Below, in pieces: positions 26,976 through 35,507 of a DNA stretch of 64,000 nucleotides (the stretch's first letter is position 1; every line of letters starts with the position of its first letter). The stretch is taken from assembly GCF_037479095.1 (NCBI RefSeq), contig NZ_JBBGZW010000001.1, forward strand, positions 2,728,001 to 2,792,000, in the 5' to 3' direction. Made by a program: the position numbers and the translations under genes. A model generated the notes under the pieces. The model was not told the origin of the DNA and made no database searches. It saw nothing but the letters and a program-made list of their open reading frames with translations. The DNA is from Pantoea nemavictus (GTDB taxonomy: Bacteria > Pseudomonadota > Gammaproteobacteria > Enterobacterales > Enterobacteriaceae).

Positions 26976-28352
26976 GTGGGATATAAAGAGATTTATCTGC
27001 GCTATCGCCAGCAGATTCTGGCAGGGCGCCTGAAACCCGGCGACCGCGTGCCGGCGATTCGTACGCTGGCGAGTGAACTGCAGGTAGCGAGAAAAACGGT
27101 AGAAGTCGCTTATGAAATTCTCATTGGCGAAGGCTATTTCGTCAGTCAGGGCGCGAAGGGGACACGCGTCAATCCGGAGCTGACGCTGGCCACGGCGCCA
27201 GAGAAAATGTCGCTGTCCGTGCCGCTTGCTAACCAGCACTCAGCGCGCGAAAGCAGTGGAGAATTTCGGCTGGGGATTCCCGCGCTGGATGAGTTTCCCC
27301 ATAAGAAGTGGCTGCTGATCTCCGGCAAGGCTGCGCGCACGCTGCGGCCGGATGAGATGATTTTACCGCCGGTGATGGGTTACCAGCCGCTGCGCGAGGC
27401 GATCGCCAGCTATCTAAGCATTTCGCGCGGGCTCAACTGCCAGCCGGAGCAGGTCTTTATCACCAGCGGCTATCGCGCCAATCTGCGGCTGATCCTGGCG
27501 GTGCTGGCACAACCGAGCGACAAGGTGCTGTTTGAAGATCCTGGCTACTTCTTCGGACAAAAACTGCTGAAGCGCATCGCGCCGAATCTGCATTATGTGC
27601 CGGTGGATCGACAGGGCGTGGATGTTGATTATCTGCTGCGTTATCACCCTGACGCACGTTTCGCCGTGGTTACGCCAACCCATCACAGCCCGCTGGCAGT
27701 GACGTTATCGCTGCCGCGCAAACATCAGCTGCTGGAGTGGGCGCAACAGAACGACAGCTGGATTATCGAAGATGATTACGACGGCGAGTTTCACTACACG
27801 CGCAAAGTGATTCCTGCATTGAAAAGCCTGGATGTGCACGATCGGGTGATCTACACCGGCACCTTCAGCAAAACCATGATGCCGGCGATGCGCGTGGGTT
27901 ACTTAGTGATGCCAAAAGAGACCATCGCGCGCTTCAGCGAGCTGGGTGAGATTCTTGAAACCGGTATGTCGCTGCTGCCGCAAAAGATTCTGGCGCAGTT
28001 TCTGAGCGAAGGGCACTTCTATCGTCACATCAAGAAGATGCGCATTCTCTACCAGCAGCGGCGTCGCATGATGCTGGATGCACTACAAATCTCTTTCCCA
28101 ACGCTGTTCGATTTCGAGCTGACCGATGGTGGCATGCATATTGTCGCCTTTCTGCGTCGCGGCACGCAGGATAACGCGCTGGCGGAGATATGGCAGCGAC
28201 ATCAGCTGCGCGTGCTCCCGCTTTCCGGCTGGTATATGCAGACGCAGAAACGCTACGGGCTGGTGATTGGTTACACCAATATCCGTTCGATGGAACAGGC
28301 ACGGGAACTGTTGCAGAGGACGGTGCAGGAGACGCGGGAGTTATTGCAGTAA
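26976..28352 (+). CDS. MocR/PdxR-type transcriptional regulator (GntR HTH plus aminotransferase-like domain)
   Basis: The 458-residue regulator has an N-terminal GntR winged helix (IYLRYRQQILAGRLKPGDRVPAIRTLASELQVARKTVEVAYEIL, about residues 5-70). A fold-type I aminotransferase domain follows, with the PLP lysine in YTGTFSKTMMPAMRVGY and the DDYDGEFHY motif. The GTG at 26976 is the likely start, preceded by AGGACAAGG. It is divergent from azoreductase-AhpD genes and probably controls them in response to a PLP-reactive ligand. Confidence 0.9.
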   Translation: MGYKEIYLRYRQQILAGRLKPGDRVPAIRTLASELQVARKTVEVAYEILIGEGYFVSQGAKGTRVNPELTLATAPEKMSLSVPLANQHSARESSGEFRLGIPALDEFPHKKWLLISGKAARTLRPDEMILPPVMGYQPLREAIASYLSISRGLNCQPEQVFITSGYRANLRLILAVLAQPSDKVLFEDPGYFFGQKLLKRIAPNLHYVPVDRQGVDVDYLLRYHPDARFAVVTPTHHSPLAVTLSLPRKHQLLEWAQQNDSWIIEDDYDGEFHYTRKVIPALKSLDVHDRVIYTGTFSKTMMPAMRVGYLVMPKETIARFSELGEILETGMSLLPQKILAQFLSEGHFYRHIKKMRILYQQRRRMMLDALQISFPTLFDFELTDGGMHIVAFLRRGTQDNALAEIWQRHQLRVLPLSGWYMQTQKRYGLVIGYTNIRSMEQARELLQRTVQETRELLQ

Positions 28353-28356
28353 AGAA

Positions 28357-28382
28357 AAGGCGCGAGGGACAGCTCGCGCCTT
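28357..28382. terminator. Bidirectional terminator
   Basis: AAGGCGCGAG and CTCGCGCCTT form a perfect 10-bp stem with a six-base loop between the convergent MocR and DUF2501 genes. An A-run on one side gives a T-run for minus-strand transcripts. Confidence 0.85.
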
Positions 28383-28397
28383 GATATCGGCGCGTCC

Positions 28398-28913
28398 TTA
28401 CATGCCGATATATTTTTTACCCTGCTTCAGTACCACGTCGCAGGCTTTGGTTTTTAGCTTCTCACCCATCGGCGAGCTGCTCAGGCTTTGCAGATTCAGC
28501 TGCTGGCCGTTGCCGGTATTCAGCAAGCCTTGCAAACCCTGCTGATAATCGGTTTTCTGCTCCTGCGCGGCTGGGCTGCTTAAGCCGAGCTTGCTCAGTA
28601 CCTGATCCTTCACCGACGTCACGTTGTTATCCACCACGTTATGCTGCACGCAATAGGACATCACGCCCGCGGCGTTGGTCATGCTGTTGGCGCTTACCGC
28701 TTTATCGCCGCCGTTCAGCAGGCCGGTCAGCGATGAGAGTGACAATCCGCTATTCTGCGCGTTGTTGGTGTTCGTGTTGCTGGTGCTGTTATTTTGCTGC
28801 GACAGTTGTGATGCTGCGCTGCTCAGCTGATCCTGCCAGCTTGCCGCCGATGCGCTCCCCGCCACCATAGCTGCCGCGATGCCCCATCCCCAAATCATGC
28901 GTTGTAATTTCAT
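28398..28913 (-). CDS. DUF2501 family secreted protein, YjjA-like
   Basis: The 171-residue protein has a signal peptide (cleavage after GSASA, before ASWQDQLSS), then a low-complexity Ser/Gln/Asn/Thr-rich region. A conserved part with two Cys (MSYCVQHNVV and KTKACDVVLKQGKKY) is likely disulfide-bonded in the periplasm. DUF2501 proteins such as E. coli YjjA have no firmly known function. It is single, with a terminator downstream. Confidence 0.85.
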   Translation of the reverse strand: MKLQRMIWGWGIAAAMVAGSASAASWQDQLSSAASQLSQQNNSTSNTNTNNAQNSGLSLSSLTGLLNGGDKAVSANSMTNAAGVMSYCVQHNVVDNNVTSVKDQVLSKLGLSSPAAQEQKTDYQQGLQGLLNTGNGQQLNLQSLSSSPMGEKLKTKACDVVLKQGKKYIGM

Positions 28914-29130
28914 CTCAACCTCGTTGTCTTTTATATTCTGACTGCGTCAGTTGTGGTTAAGAGAGGTTTGGTTTAGGAAAGTTCCAGATAAGTAGGTGCA
29001 TAAGGGCAAAATGGGACCGTTCTGGGTTTTGCTCTGCAGGCTGCGACGGCTGGGATTGGCGCGATAACAAGCGGTTAGCGCTGAAATGCTGTTTTTTTCA
29101 ACGCTTAGCGCACATCCCCAACGATTCCAG

Positions 29131-29158
29131 TTGCGCACTCTGCTCGTAACGGTATAAT
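29131..29158 (+). promoter_or_regulatory. Promoter of tRNA-Leu(CAA)
   Basis: TTGCGC (29131-29136) and a perfect TATAAT (29153-29158) are 16 bp apart, placing the start about 20 bp before the mature tRNA 5' end. Confidence 0.75.
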
Positions 29159-29186
29159 CCCCAACGTTTTCCGCATCCTCTTCAGT

Positions 29187-29271
29187 GCCGAAGTGGCGAA
29201 ATCGGTAGACGCAGTTGATTCAAAATCAACCGTAGAGATACATGTCGGTTCGAGTCCGACCTTCGGCACCA
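29187..29271 (+). tRNA. leuX: tRNA-Leu(CAA)
   Basis: The 85-base gene begins GCCGAAG and ends CTTCGGCACCA with encoded CCA. The anticodon stem-loop TTGATTCAAAATCAA has anticodon CAA, and it has the long class II variable arm. It closely matches E. coli leuX, a well known integration site for genomic islands. An AT-rich islet follows directly. Confidence 0.97.
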
Positions 29272-29743
29272 TCGATTGATGCAAAATTAAGTCGCTTACG
29301 AGCGGCTTTTTTTTGCCTGAATGGCCTCGTTTTACTCTTCGTTTCTACTGAGTTTTTAGCTCTAACAGATGGATGTTCGAAGTAAAATCTTGTCTTATTG
29401 GTAATTAATAGGCGCCTCCTGGCTGACGTTACGACAATACCTATCGAATCTAATATCGATATTAACGTGCTTAACTTCATGACATTTCCCCCTAAAATTT
29501 CTTTCTAATAGAAGATAATAACTCTATCTTACCCATGCAATTCACAGAGTTTTTTAAGCAATCTACTCATTAAAAATGACGGTGTTTCTTGCCTTTATAA
29601 GCTATTTTTAAACTGTAGGTGTTAACCTCCAGACTCCAATAAGGCATGAAAAAAAACCGGGTGAAAGACCACGAAATAACTATGTGTTATTTAATTTTTT
29701 GTGTATGTTTGTTGAAAGGATAAATAACAAAGGACGATGTAGA
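29272..29743 (+). other. AT-rich non-coding stretch after leuX
   Basis: These 472 bases hold the leuX terminator, then AT-rich sequence with no credible gene. A reverse frame running across the tRNA is an artefact. The low GC starts soon after the terminator and continues through 30535, marking foreign or relic DNA. A probable ribosome site (AAAGGAC) precedes the Hcp fragment at 29744. Confidence 0.7.
29288..29316 (+). terminator. leuX intrinsic terminator
   Basis: AGTCGC-TTACGA-GCGGCT forms a short stem with one G-T pair, followed by TTTTTTT. A related sequence recurs near 30497-30536. Confidence 0.75.
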
Positions 29744-30004
29744 ATGCCCATTCCAGCAAATCTCTGGCTCAAAGATGATGGCGGTGCTGATATTCGTGGC
29801 TCCGTTGATGTACAACATCGGGAAGGCAGTATCGAAGTAACAGGATTTTCCCATAACGTAAGACTTCCAACTGATCCACAAACAGGTAAGCCTACTGGTA
29901 CAAGAAAGCATGCGCCTATTATCATTCAAAAAGAATTTGATGCTTCTTCACCGTGTCTCTATAAGACTGTAGCAACAGGACAAAACTTAACGTCGGCTGA
30001 ATAA
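29744..30004 (+). pseudogene. Truncated type VI secretion Hcp-family protein
   Basis: The 86-residue product opens MPIPANLWLKDDGGADIRGS and continues with REGSIEVTGFSHNV, IIIQKEFDASSPCLYK and VATGQNLTSAE. These are the first two thirds of an Hcp tube protein (usually about 160 residues). It stops right after SAE, where full-length Hcp continues with a strand usually reading IKWY or IKFY. No further Hcp sequence follows in any frame. Its stop TAA overlaps the next ATG (TAATG). No other T6SS genes are nearby. It is probably a relic of an Hcp orphan module rather than a working tube subunit. Confidence 0.75.
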
Positions 30005-30432
30005 TGCTAAACGCTCAGGCTTTTAAGAAACGTCATGCTTTATGGATCTTTTTAATCCTGGCGATTGTCTATGCCATTTACATGTTGTCGAAAATTTCCC
30101 CACTTGAACAATCAATAATCCATGAAGAGAAAATTAATAACCAGGTAAATATTTTTATTACTGAAGCAAGTGCGGGCGCTACGACAAATTTCTCATATAA
30201 TTTTTACTTGTATGATTCTAGTAAATCTGCGGAAAACTTTAAGAGTGCATTAAAGGATGATTATTCTCCGTTCCTCATTACTTCTGATGCTAATGCGTTA
30301 AGCAAGGTTGAAAGAGGAGTTATTTATTTGGATGTAAAAGGAAAAGTTTTTGTATTTAACAACACTCCTGCGTATAAATACAATAATTCTATCTATACCG
30401 TCCCCGTAGTTATAACTGCAAGGCCTTATTGA
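30004..30432 (+). CDS. Small membrane-anchored protein of unknown function, Hcp-linked
   Basis: The 142-residue product has one N-terminal membrane segment (ALWIFLILAIVYAIYML, about 12-28) with positive residues before it. The rest, about 110 residues, would be a soluble periplasmic domain (ITEASAGATTNFSYNFYLYD, VERGVIYLDVKGKVFVFNN). Codons are AT-rich, unlike the neighbours. It starts within the stop of the Hcp fragment, so the two are coupled. Such anchored small proteins behind Hcp genes can be immunity proteins for a T6SS effector, but no toxin is present here and this is inference only. Confidence 0.6.
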   Translation: MLNAQAFKKRHALWIFLILAIVYAIYMLSKISPLEQSIIHEEKINNQVNIFITEASAGATTNFSYNFYLYDSSKSAENFKSALKDDYSPFLITSDANALSKVERGVIYLDVKGKVFVFNNTPAYKYNNSIYTVPVVITARPY

Positions 30433-30496
30433 TATTGTTGTCAATGATGGTGATGATTCGTCTGGTAACACGGGATGATGCTCACGATTTCTGCAA

Positions 30497-30536
30497 CTAA
30501 TGCAAAATAAGTCGCTAATAGGTGGTTTTTATTTTT
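30497..30536. repeat. Imperfect direct repeat of the leuX 3' flank
   Basis: ATGCAAAATAAGTCGCT followed by a T-rich stretch repeats, with small gaps, the sequence just after leuX (ATGCAAAATTAAGTCGCT then T-run, from about 29279). The copies bracket the AT-rich islet with the Hcp fragment. They may be decayed attachment-site flanks or a duplicated terminator. Confidence 0.45.
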
Positions 30537-30685
30537 CAATTTTTATAATCGATCATTTTCAAATGTACTGAAGCACCAAAATGCTTGTCGAGGTTAACCT
30601 GCCGAGAGAGATGCGCTTGCAGCCTTAAGATCCTCTTAAGAACTCCCCGTATAATGGCGCCATAAATTCCAACGATGAGTTCACC

Positions 30686-31072
30686 ATGAAAAACACCCTG
30701 ATTTCCCTTTCGATTCTTTTCTCCGCATTGACCTTTACTTCTGTTCAGGCGGCAAATCCAGCCACCGGCTGTGAAGCTAAAAAGCAGGATATCCAGCAAG
30801 AGCTGGCGATGGCGCGTGAACACGACAATGCAGCCCGCATCGCCGGTCTGGAGAAGGCGTTGCGTGAGAATGATGCGCACTGTACCGACAGCGGTTTATT
30901 AAAAGCCCGCCAGGATAAAGTTGCGGAGAAGCAGTTGAAAGTACAGGAACGCGAGCAGGATTTACGTGAAGCGCAGGCCAAAGGTCGTAGCGATAAAATC
31001 GATAAACAGCAGCGTAAGCTGAACGACGCGCGTGCAGAGCTTAAAGAGGCTCAGGAAGCACTGACGCAATAA
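30686..31072 (+). CDS. yqjC: DUF1090 family periplasmic protein, YqjC-like
   Basis: The 128-residue protein has a signal peptide (cleavage after SVQA, before ANPATGCEAK). A long helical, highly charged region follows with heptad character (KARQDKVAEKQLKVQEREQDLREAQ). Two Cys (CEAK, HCTDSG) may form a disulfide. E. coli YqjC has the same plan; its role is not known beyond envelope and stress associations. It stands alone after the islet; the start has a weak ribosome site. Confidence 0.88.
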   Translation: MKNTLISLSILFSALTFTSVQAANPATGCEAKKQDIQQELAMAREHDNAARIAGLEKALRENDAHCTDSGLLKARQDKVAEKQLKVQEREQDLREAQAKGRSDKIDKQQRKLNDARAELKEAQEALTQ

Positions 31073-31124
31073 ATTATGCTCCTCGCAGCGATTCAATTGG
31101 CGCAGGCGGGATGCGGATTGTAGC

Positions 31125-31153
31125 AATAAAAACAGGCTCATCCCGGAGCCTGT
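31125..31153 (-). terminator. Terminator of the quinone-reductase gene
   Basis: On the minus strand ACAGGCTC-CGGGAT-GAGCCTGT is followed by TTTTATTG, immediately after the stop at 31160. It faces the 3' end of yqjC. Confidence 0.88.
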
Positions 31154-31159
31154 CTGCTT

Positions 31160-31939
31160 TCACCGTTTCACATGCACGCCAACGCCACTCTCTTCCGCGG
31201 CAAATTCCATTTTTAACGTCAGCGCCGGTATTTCATAATCGCCACCGTTCTGCTGGCGATACGCAATCGGTGCGGTTTCCGCTAAGGTATCCAGTCGTGT
31301 GGCCAGAACATCACACCAGCCAGCAAAGCGCTCTGCTGCCGATTTCTGCACGCGATAAAATACCACCGGTGGCAGCACGCTAAAGCCGGGGTAAAACAGC
31401 AAGCCGTGCTGAATGGGGAACAACAGCGCGTCCATCGGTCCATTAATGCCGCGCGGGCTGTAATGCGATTCCCATCCGCCGGTGGTGACCACCAGCATCG
31501 CCCGCTTGCCGCTGAGATTGCCTTCACCGTAACGATCGCCCCAATGTTGATCGTTGTGCTCGCCCACGCCGTAAGCAAAGCCGTTGGCGTAAACGCGATC
31601 AAACCAGCCTTTCATAATGGCGGGCATGGAGAACCACCACAGCGGGAACTGGAAGATCACCGTATCCGCCCAGCGCAGTTTTTCCTGCTCAGCGGCGATA
31701 TCTGCGGCTTGCAGTTGATGATCGTAGGCGAAGCGCGAATCCACCGTGGCATCATAATGGCTGCCCACCAGCGGGGCGCGCGTATCGGCGGCGTCGAGCG
31801 GCACTTTCCATTGCATGGCATAAAGATCCGAAACCTGCACCTGATGTCCGGCTTTTTGCAAATGCTGCACGGTAAAATCTTTGAGTGAACCCGTCAGCGA
31901 GCGCGGTTCTGGATGGGCATACACAATCAGTACGTTCAT
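31160..31939 (-). CDS. NAD(P)H dehydrogenase (quinone), flavodoxin-2 fold
   Basis: The 259-residue protein begins MNVLIVYAHPEPRSLTGSL, with FPLWWFSMPAIMKGWFDRV and VVTTGGWESHYSPRGING. These are the FAD/FMN-binding marks of the NQO1/MdaB-like family, two-electron quinone reductases of the cytosol. The gene is divergent from a LysR regulator (32031), with about 90 bp between starts, the usual layout of a regulator and its inducible detoxification target. Confidence 0.9.
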   Translation of the reverse strand: MNVLIVYAHPEPRSLTGSLKDFTVQHLQKAGHQVQVSDLYAMQWKVPLDAADTRAPLVGSHYDATVDSRFAYDHQLQAADIAAEQEKLRWADTVIFQFPLWWFSMPAIMKGWFDRVYANGFAYGVGEHNDQHWGDRYGEGNLSGKRAMLVVTTGGWESHYSPRGINGPMDALLFPIQHGLLFYPGFSVLPPVVFYRVQKSAAERFAGWCDVLATRLDTLAETAPIAYRQQNGGDYEIPALTLKMEFAAEESGVGVHVKR

Positions 31940-32030
31940 GAGCTTAATCCTGTGAGATGAAATCAGCTGCAGGTTAAGTCAGCGCTGGATATAGTAGAAA
32001 TCAATTGCTGATATCTCAGGTATAGACAAG

Positions 32031-32921
32031 GTGAATATCAATTCGCTGGATTTGAATCTGCTGCACACGCTTAGCGTACTGTTAGCCGAACAGAACGTGA
32101 CGCGCGCAGCGCAGCGTCTGCATCTCTCGCAACCCTCCGTTAGCGCCCAGCTGGCGCGGCTGCGGTTAGTGTTTGACGACCCGCTGTTATTGCCCGGCCC
32201 ACGTGGCATGTTGCCCACCGCACGTGCAGAGGTGTTACGCGAGCCGTTGCGACTGGCGCTGGAAGCGGTGGAGCGGGCGGTTGCAACGCCCGATATTTTC
32301 AATCCAGCCGATGCCGATGTGACCTGGCGCATCGCCGCCACCGATTACACGTCGTCCGCGCTGATGTTGCCGGCGTTGAAGCTGATCCGCATGGCTGCAC
32401 CGCAAAGTCGTATGGCGGTGTTGGCGCTCAATCCGCCGCAGGTGGCGCAGCAGTTGGAGAAGGGCGAGTTGGATCTGGTGTTTCACACCGGTGATAACGC
32501 GCCGCCCACGCTGCATCAACGCAAACTTTTTAGCGAACGCTACGTGCTGGCGGGTCGACGCGATCATCCGCATTTGCAGCAGCCGCCGACGCTGGATCAG
32601 TTCTGCCGGCTGGAGTTTGTCATGGTCTCGCCGGACGGCGGTGGCTTCAGCGCCGCTACCGATGAGGCACTGGCGCAGCTGGGGCGCTCACGCCGCGTGG
32701 TACTTTCGGTGCCGCACTTCCTGTTGATGCAGGAAACGTTGGTGAACAGCGATTTAGTGGCGGTACTGCCGGAACGGCTGGTGCGGCATGCCACGCAACT
32801 CACCGTCGTTGATCCACCGCTCGCCATTGCAGGCTTCGATATTTTGCTGCTGTGGCACGAGCGCCTGCATCGCGATCCGGCCCAGCAATGGCTGCGCCAG
32901 CAGATCGTGGCGGCGTTATAA
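32031..32921 (+). CDS. LysR-type transcriptional regulator
   Basis: The 296-residue regulator has an N-terminal winged helix-turn-helix (NLLHTLSVLLAEQNVTRAAQRLHLSQPSVSAQLARLR, residues 8-45). The effector-binding domain follows from about residue 90. The start is GTG. A PADADVTWRIAATDYTSS segment and DPLLLPGPRGM resemble the NodD/NahR-like branch. Being divergent from the quinone reductase it likely activates that gene. The short gap is AT-rich and would hold the operator. Confidence 0.9.
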   Translation: MNINSLDLNLLHTLSVLLAEQNVTRAAQRLHLSQPSVSAQLARLRLVFDDPLLLPGPRGMLPTARAEVLREPLRLALEAVERAVATPDIFNPADADVTWRIAATDYTSSALMLPALKLIRMAAPQSRMAVLALNPPQVAQQLEKGELDLVFHTGDNAPPTLHQRKLFSERYVLAGRRDHPHLQQPPTLDQFCRLEFVMVSPDGGGFSAATDEALAQLGRSRRVVLSVPHFLLMQETLVNSDLVAVLPERLVRHATQLTVVDPPLAIAGFDILLLWHERLHRDPAQQWLRQQIVAAL

Positions 32922-33091
32922 ACCTGAACATCAACGCGAGGCAGAGTCGCGTTAACGCTGTAACGTCCTCCGGCATAAGCCTTTTTGGCACGATTTTTTC
33001 TGAATCCCAATGCGAATAGCGCCGCGCTTTTCCTGCCTGCATCATATTAATGCGACGAAATGGTCGCATTTTATCCTGCAGGAAGACAATC

Positions 33092-34270
33092 ATGAAATCC
33101 AATGTATTTATAAGCTTGCTGCCGCTTACGCTGGCGGTATTTATCTCCTTTCTCACCATGGGGATGCAACTGCCAGTGCTGCCGCTGCATCTGCAGCAAA
33201 ACCTCGGGATGGATACGCTGATGATTGGCGCTGTCATCGGGGCGCAGTTTATTGCCGCGCTACTCACGCGTGCCTGGGCCGGTAACTTTGCTGATATGCG
33301 CGGACCGAAACGCGCGGTGATCGCCGGGCTGGTGGTGATCGCCAGCTCTGGCTTTATCTACCTGCTTTCGCTGATGTTCATCCATCAGCCGCACACTTCG
33401 GTGGCGATTCTGCTGCTGGGGCGCGTGGTGCTGGCGCTGGGCGAGAGCCTGATTGCCACGGGGGCTCTCGGCTGGGGTTTGGGCCTGGTTGGGTCGGGCA
33501 ATGCGGGAAAAGTGATGGCGTGGATTGGTATCGCGATATACGGCGCATGGGCGCTGGGGGCGCCGCTTGGCGTGGTGGTTTATAGCGGCTGGCAATTTAG
33601 TGGCATCGCTCTCGCCATCATTGTGATTCCGCTGCTGCCGCTGCTGTTTATCACGCGCACAGATGGCGTACAGCCAACGGCGACGGCGCGAATGCCATTC
33701 TATAAGGTGATGAGCGCGGTGTGGCAACCAGGCCTCGGGTTGGCGCTCGCCAGTGTGGGATTTGGCATGATTACCGCCTTTATCGCCTTGCTGTTTGCTG
33801 CCAAATCCTGGGGCAACGCATCGCTAGCCTTCACCGCGTTTGGCGTCACCTTTATTGTCGCGCGTCTGTTTTTCGCCCATCTGCCGGACAAGCTGGGCGG
33901 AGCACGCGTGGCGCTGCTGTGTGTGATGATTGAGGCGTTTGGCCAGCTGCTGATTTGGCGCGCGGACAGCGCCAGCGTAGCCTACCTTGGCGCAGCGCTG
34001 ACCGGCTTTGGCTATTCGCTGGCGTTTCCTGGCTTTGGCGTTGAAGCGGTACGTCGCGCACCACCACAAACCCGCAGCCTGGCGATGGGCGCGTATGTTG
34101 CGTTTCTCGATATCGCGCTGGGGATCACCAGTCCGGTTGCCGGGGCGCTGGCGGGCCATTTCGGTATTGCATCGGTTTACCTCGCCGGGGCGATAGCGGT
34201 GGCGTGCGCGGCGCTGGTGGCGATACGTTTACTGGCGCGTCAGCCAGAGCCACAGCGTGTAATGGAATAA
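33092..34270 (+). CDS. MFS transporter, YhhS-like
   Basis: The 392-residue major facilitator has twelve hydrophobic segments. The loop 2-3 motif is NFADMRGPKRAVIAG, and LLLGRVVLALGESLIATGALGWGLG belongs to the central region of arabinose-efflux-type drug transporters. E. coli YhhS is the closest plan I recognise. The ATG at 33092 follows CAGGAAG; a longer frame from 33050 lacks a ribosome site. The LysR gene upstream is on the same strand but about 170 bp away. The substrate is unknown. Confidence 0.85.
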   Translation: MKSNVFISLLPLTLAVFISFLTMGMQLPVLPLHLQQNLGMDTLMIGAVIGAQFIAALLTRAWAGNFADMRGPKRAVIAGLVVIASSGFIYLLSLMFIHQPHTSVAILLLGRVVLALGESLIATGALGWGLGLVGSGNAGKVMAWIGIAIYGAWALGAPLGVVVYSGWQFSGIALAIIVIPLLPLLFITRTDGVQPTATARMPFYKVMSAVWQPGLGLALASVGFGMITAFIALLFAAKSWGNASLAFTAFGVTFIVARLFFAHLPDKLGGARVALLCVMIEAFGQLLIWRADSASVAYLGAALTGFGYSLAFPGFGVEAVRRAPPQTRSLAMGAYVAFLDIALGITSPVAGALAGHFGIASVYLAGAIAVACAALVAIRLLARQPEPQRVME

Positions 34271-34349
34271 GCATCGCCGCAAAAAATTCACTTCTCCCGC
34301 GTCACAAAAATCATCACACTAGCCACCTTTACCATTACGGAGAGATGGC

Positions 34350-35399
34350 ATGATTACCCGATTGCTGCTGGCGATGTCGCTGCTCGCCAGCTTGAGTGCG
34401 CCGCTGTTGGCCGATCAAGATGGCGTCTCCTTCAGCCACAAAGACTGGGAACTGGCCTGTGATAACACGCTGACCTGTCGCGCCGCCGGTTACAGCGCTG
34501 AAGAGGGTGCGGGCGGCTCGGTGCTGCTGGTGCGCGCCGGCGGACCCAACGCAGTAACACACGGCCGCGTGGTGCTGGCCGATACCGGCGATGATGATTC
34601 AAAGCAGGTTGATGCGTTGACGCTATGGATTGACGATCGTGCGTTAGGCAACGTGACGAAAGCCGACAACGACGAGTGGACGCTGACGGATGCGCAAACG
34701 CAGGCGTTGATCAATGCCATCAAAGGCAGCGAAAAAGTGGAGTTTCGCGGTGGGGAACAACCGTTCGATCTCTCCAGCAATGGCGCCTTTGCCACGCTGC
34801 TGAAGATGGATGATGCGCAAGGTCGTCTTAGCACGCCGGGCGCGCTGGTGCGCAAAGGCAACAAGCCGGAAACCAGCGTGCCGGCGGCGCTGGCAATGCC
34901 GGTGATTCAGCAGGTGAAAGTGGCGAAGGCCGATGCGCGTCCATTAACGGCTGACGAGCTAGCGCTGCTGAAGCCGAAGCTGATTGCGTCTCTCACCGAT
35001 GACGACAGCTGCGACAATCTGGCGCCGTCCGACGATCAACCGGAAGAGGGCGCAGAGCCGTTGACGCTGACGCCCGTGGATGATGCGCATGTGCTGATCG
35101 CCGCGCTGTGCTGGCGCGGGGCTTACAACGAAGGCTACGGTTTTTGGCTGATCGACAAAGCGTTGCAGGGCAAACCGCAGCTGGTGACGGATTCCGGTAC
35201 AGATTACAGCGCAGGCGTGATCACGGAAGCGCAGAAAGGGCGCGGTATCGGCGACTGCTGGAGCACCGCGGCGTGGGTGTGGGATGGCAAAGAATTTGTG
35301 CAAAGCAGTGATGCCACCACCGGCATGTGTCGCGCGATTCGCGCGGGCGGCGCATGGCAGCTGCCAACGTGGGTTACCGAGGTTAAACCGGCGACTTGA
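34350..35399 (+). CDS. DUF1176 family periplasmic protein
   Basis: The 349-residue protein has a signal peptide (cleavage after PLLA). DUF1176 begins FSHKDWELACDNTLTCRAAGY. Cys pairs occur early (ACDNTLTC) and late (CDNLAPSD, CWRGAYNEGYGFW, GDCWSTAAW, GMCRAIRAGG), so disulfides are expected in the periplasm. The function is unknown in the family. It stands alone between an MFS gene and a REP-like repeat. AGGAGAG-like (CGGAGAG) sequence precedes the start. Confidence 0.88.
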   Translation: MITRLLLAMSLLASLSAPLLADQDGVSFSHKDWELACDNTLTCRAAGYSAEEGAGGSVLLVRAGGPNAVTHGRVVLADTGDDDSKQVDALTLWIDDRALGNVTKADNDEWTLTDAQTQALINAIKGSEKVEFRGGEQPFDLSSNGAFATLLKMDDAQGRLSTPGALVRKGNKPETSVPAALAMPVIQQVKVAKADARPLTADELALLKPKLIASLTDDDSCDNLAPSDDQPEEGAEPLTLTPVDDAHVLIAALCWRGAYNEGYGFWLIDKALQGKPQLVTDSGTDYSAGVITEAQKGRGIGDCWSTAAWVWDGKEFVQSSDATTGMCRAIRAGGAWQLPTWVTEVKPAT

Positions 35400-35418
35400 T
35401 AAATAACCGCACATAACC

Positions 35419-35493
35419 GTAGCGGCGCGATTTATCGCGCGTGTTTTGGCCGCAATATCGCGTTCAAAAGCGCGCAATAAATTGCGCCGCTAC
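35419..35493. repeat. REP-like palindrome, family B, copy 2
   Basis: GTAGCGGCGC opens and GCGCCGCTAC closes a hairpin whose arms match copy 1 with small changes (GATTTATCGCGC against AATTTATTGCGC). It lies between the convergent DUF1176 and yecA genes. Both outer ends read TTGCGCCGCTAC or a near variant, the same site into which the IS110 element inserted in copy 1. Confidence 0.85.
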
Positions 35494-35507
35494 CAAAGAA
35501 TCCCCGA

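Noticed and set aside
29226..29480. An 84-codon minus-strand frame starting in the AT-rich region and ending inside leuX
   Set aside because: Its last codons are the complement of the tRNA gene, and it has no ribosome site; an artefact.
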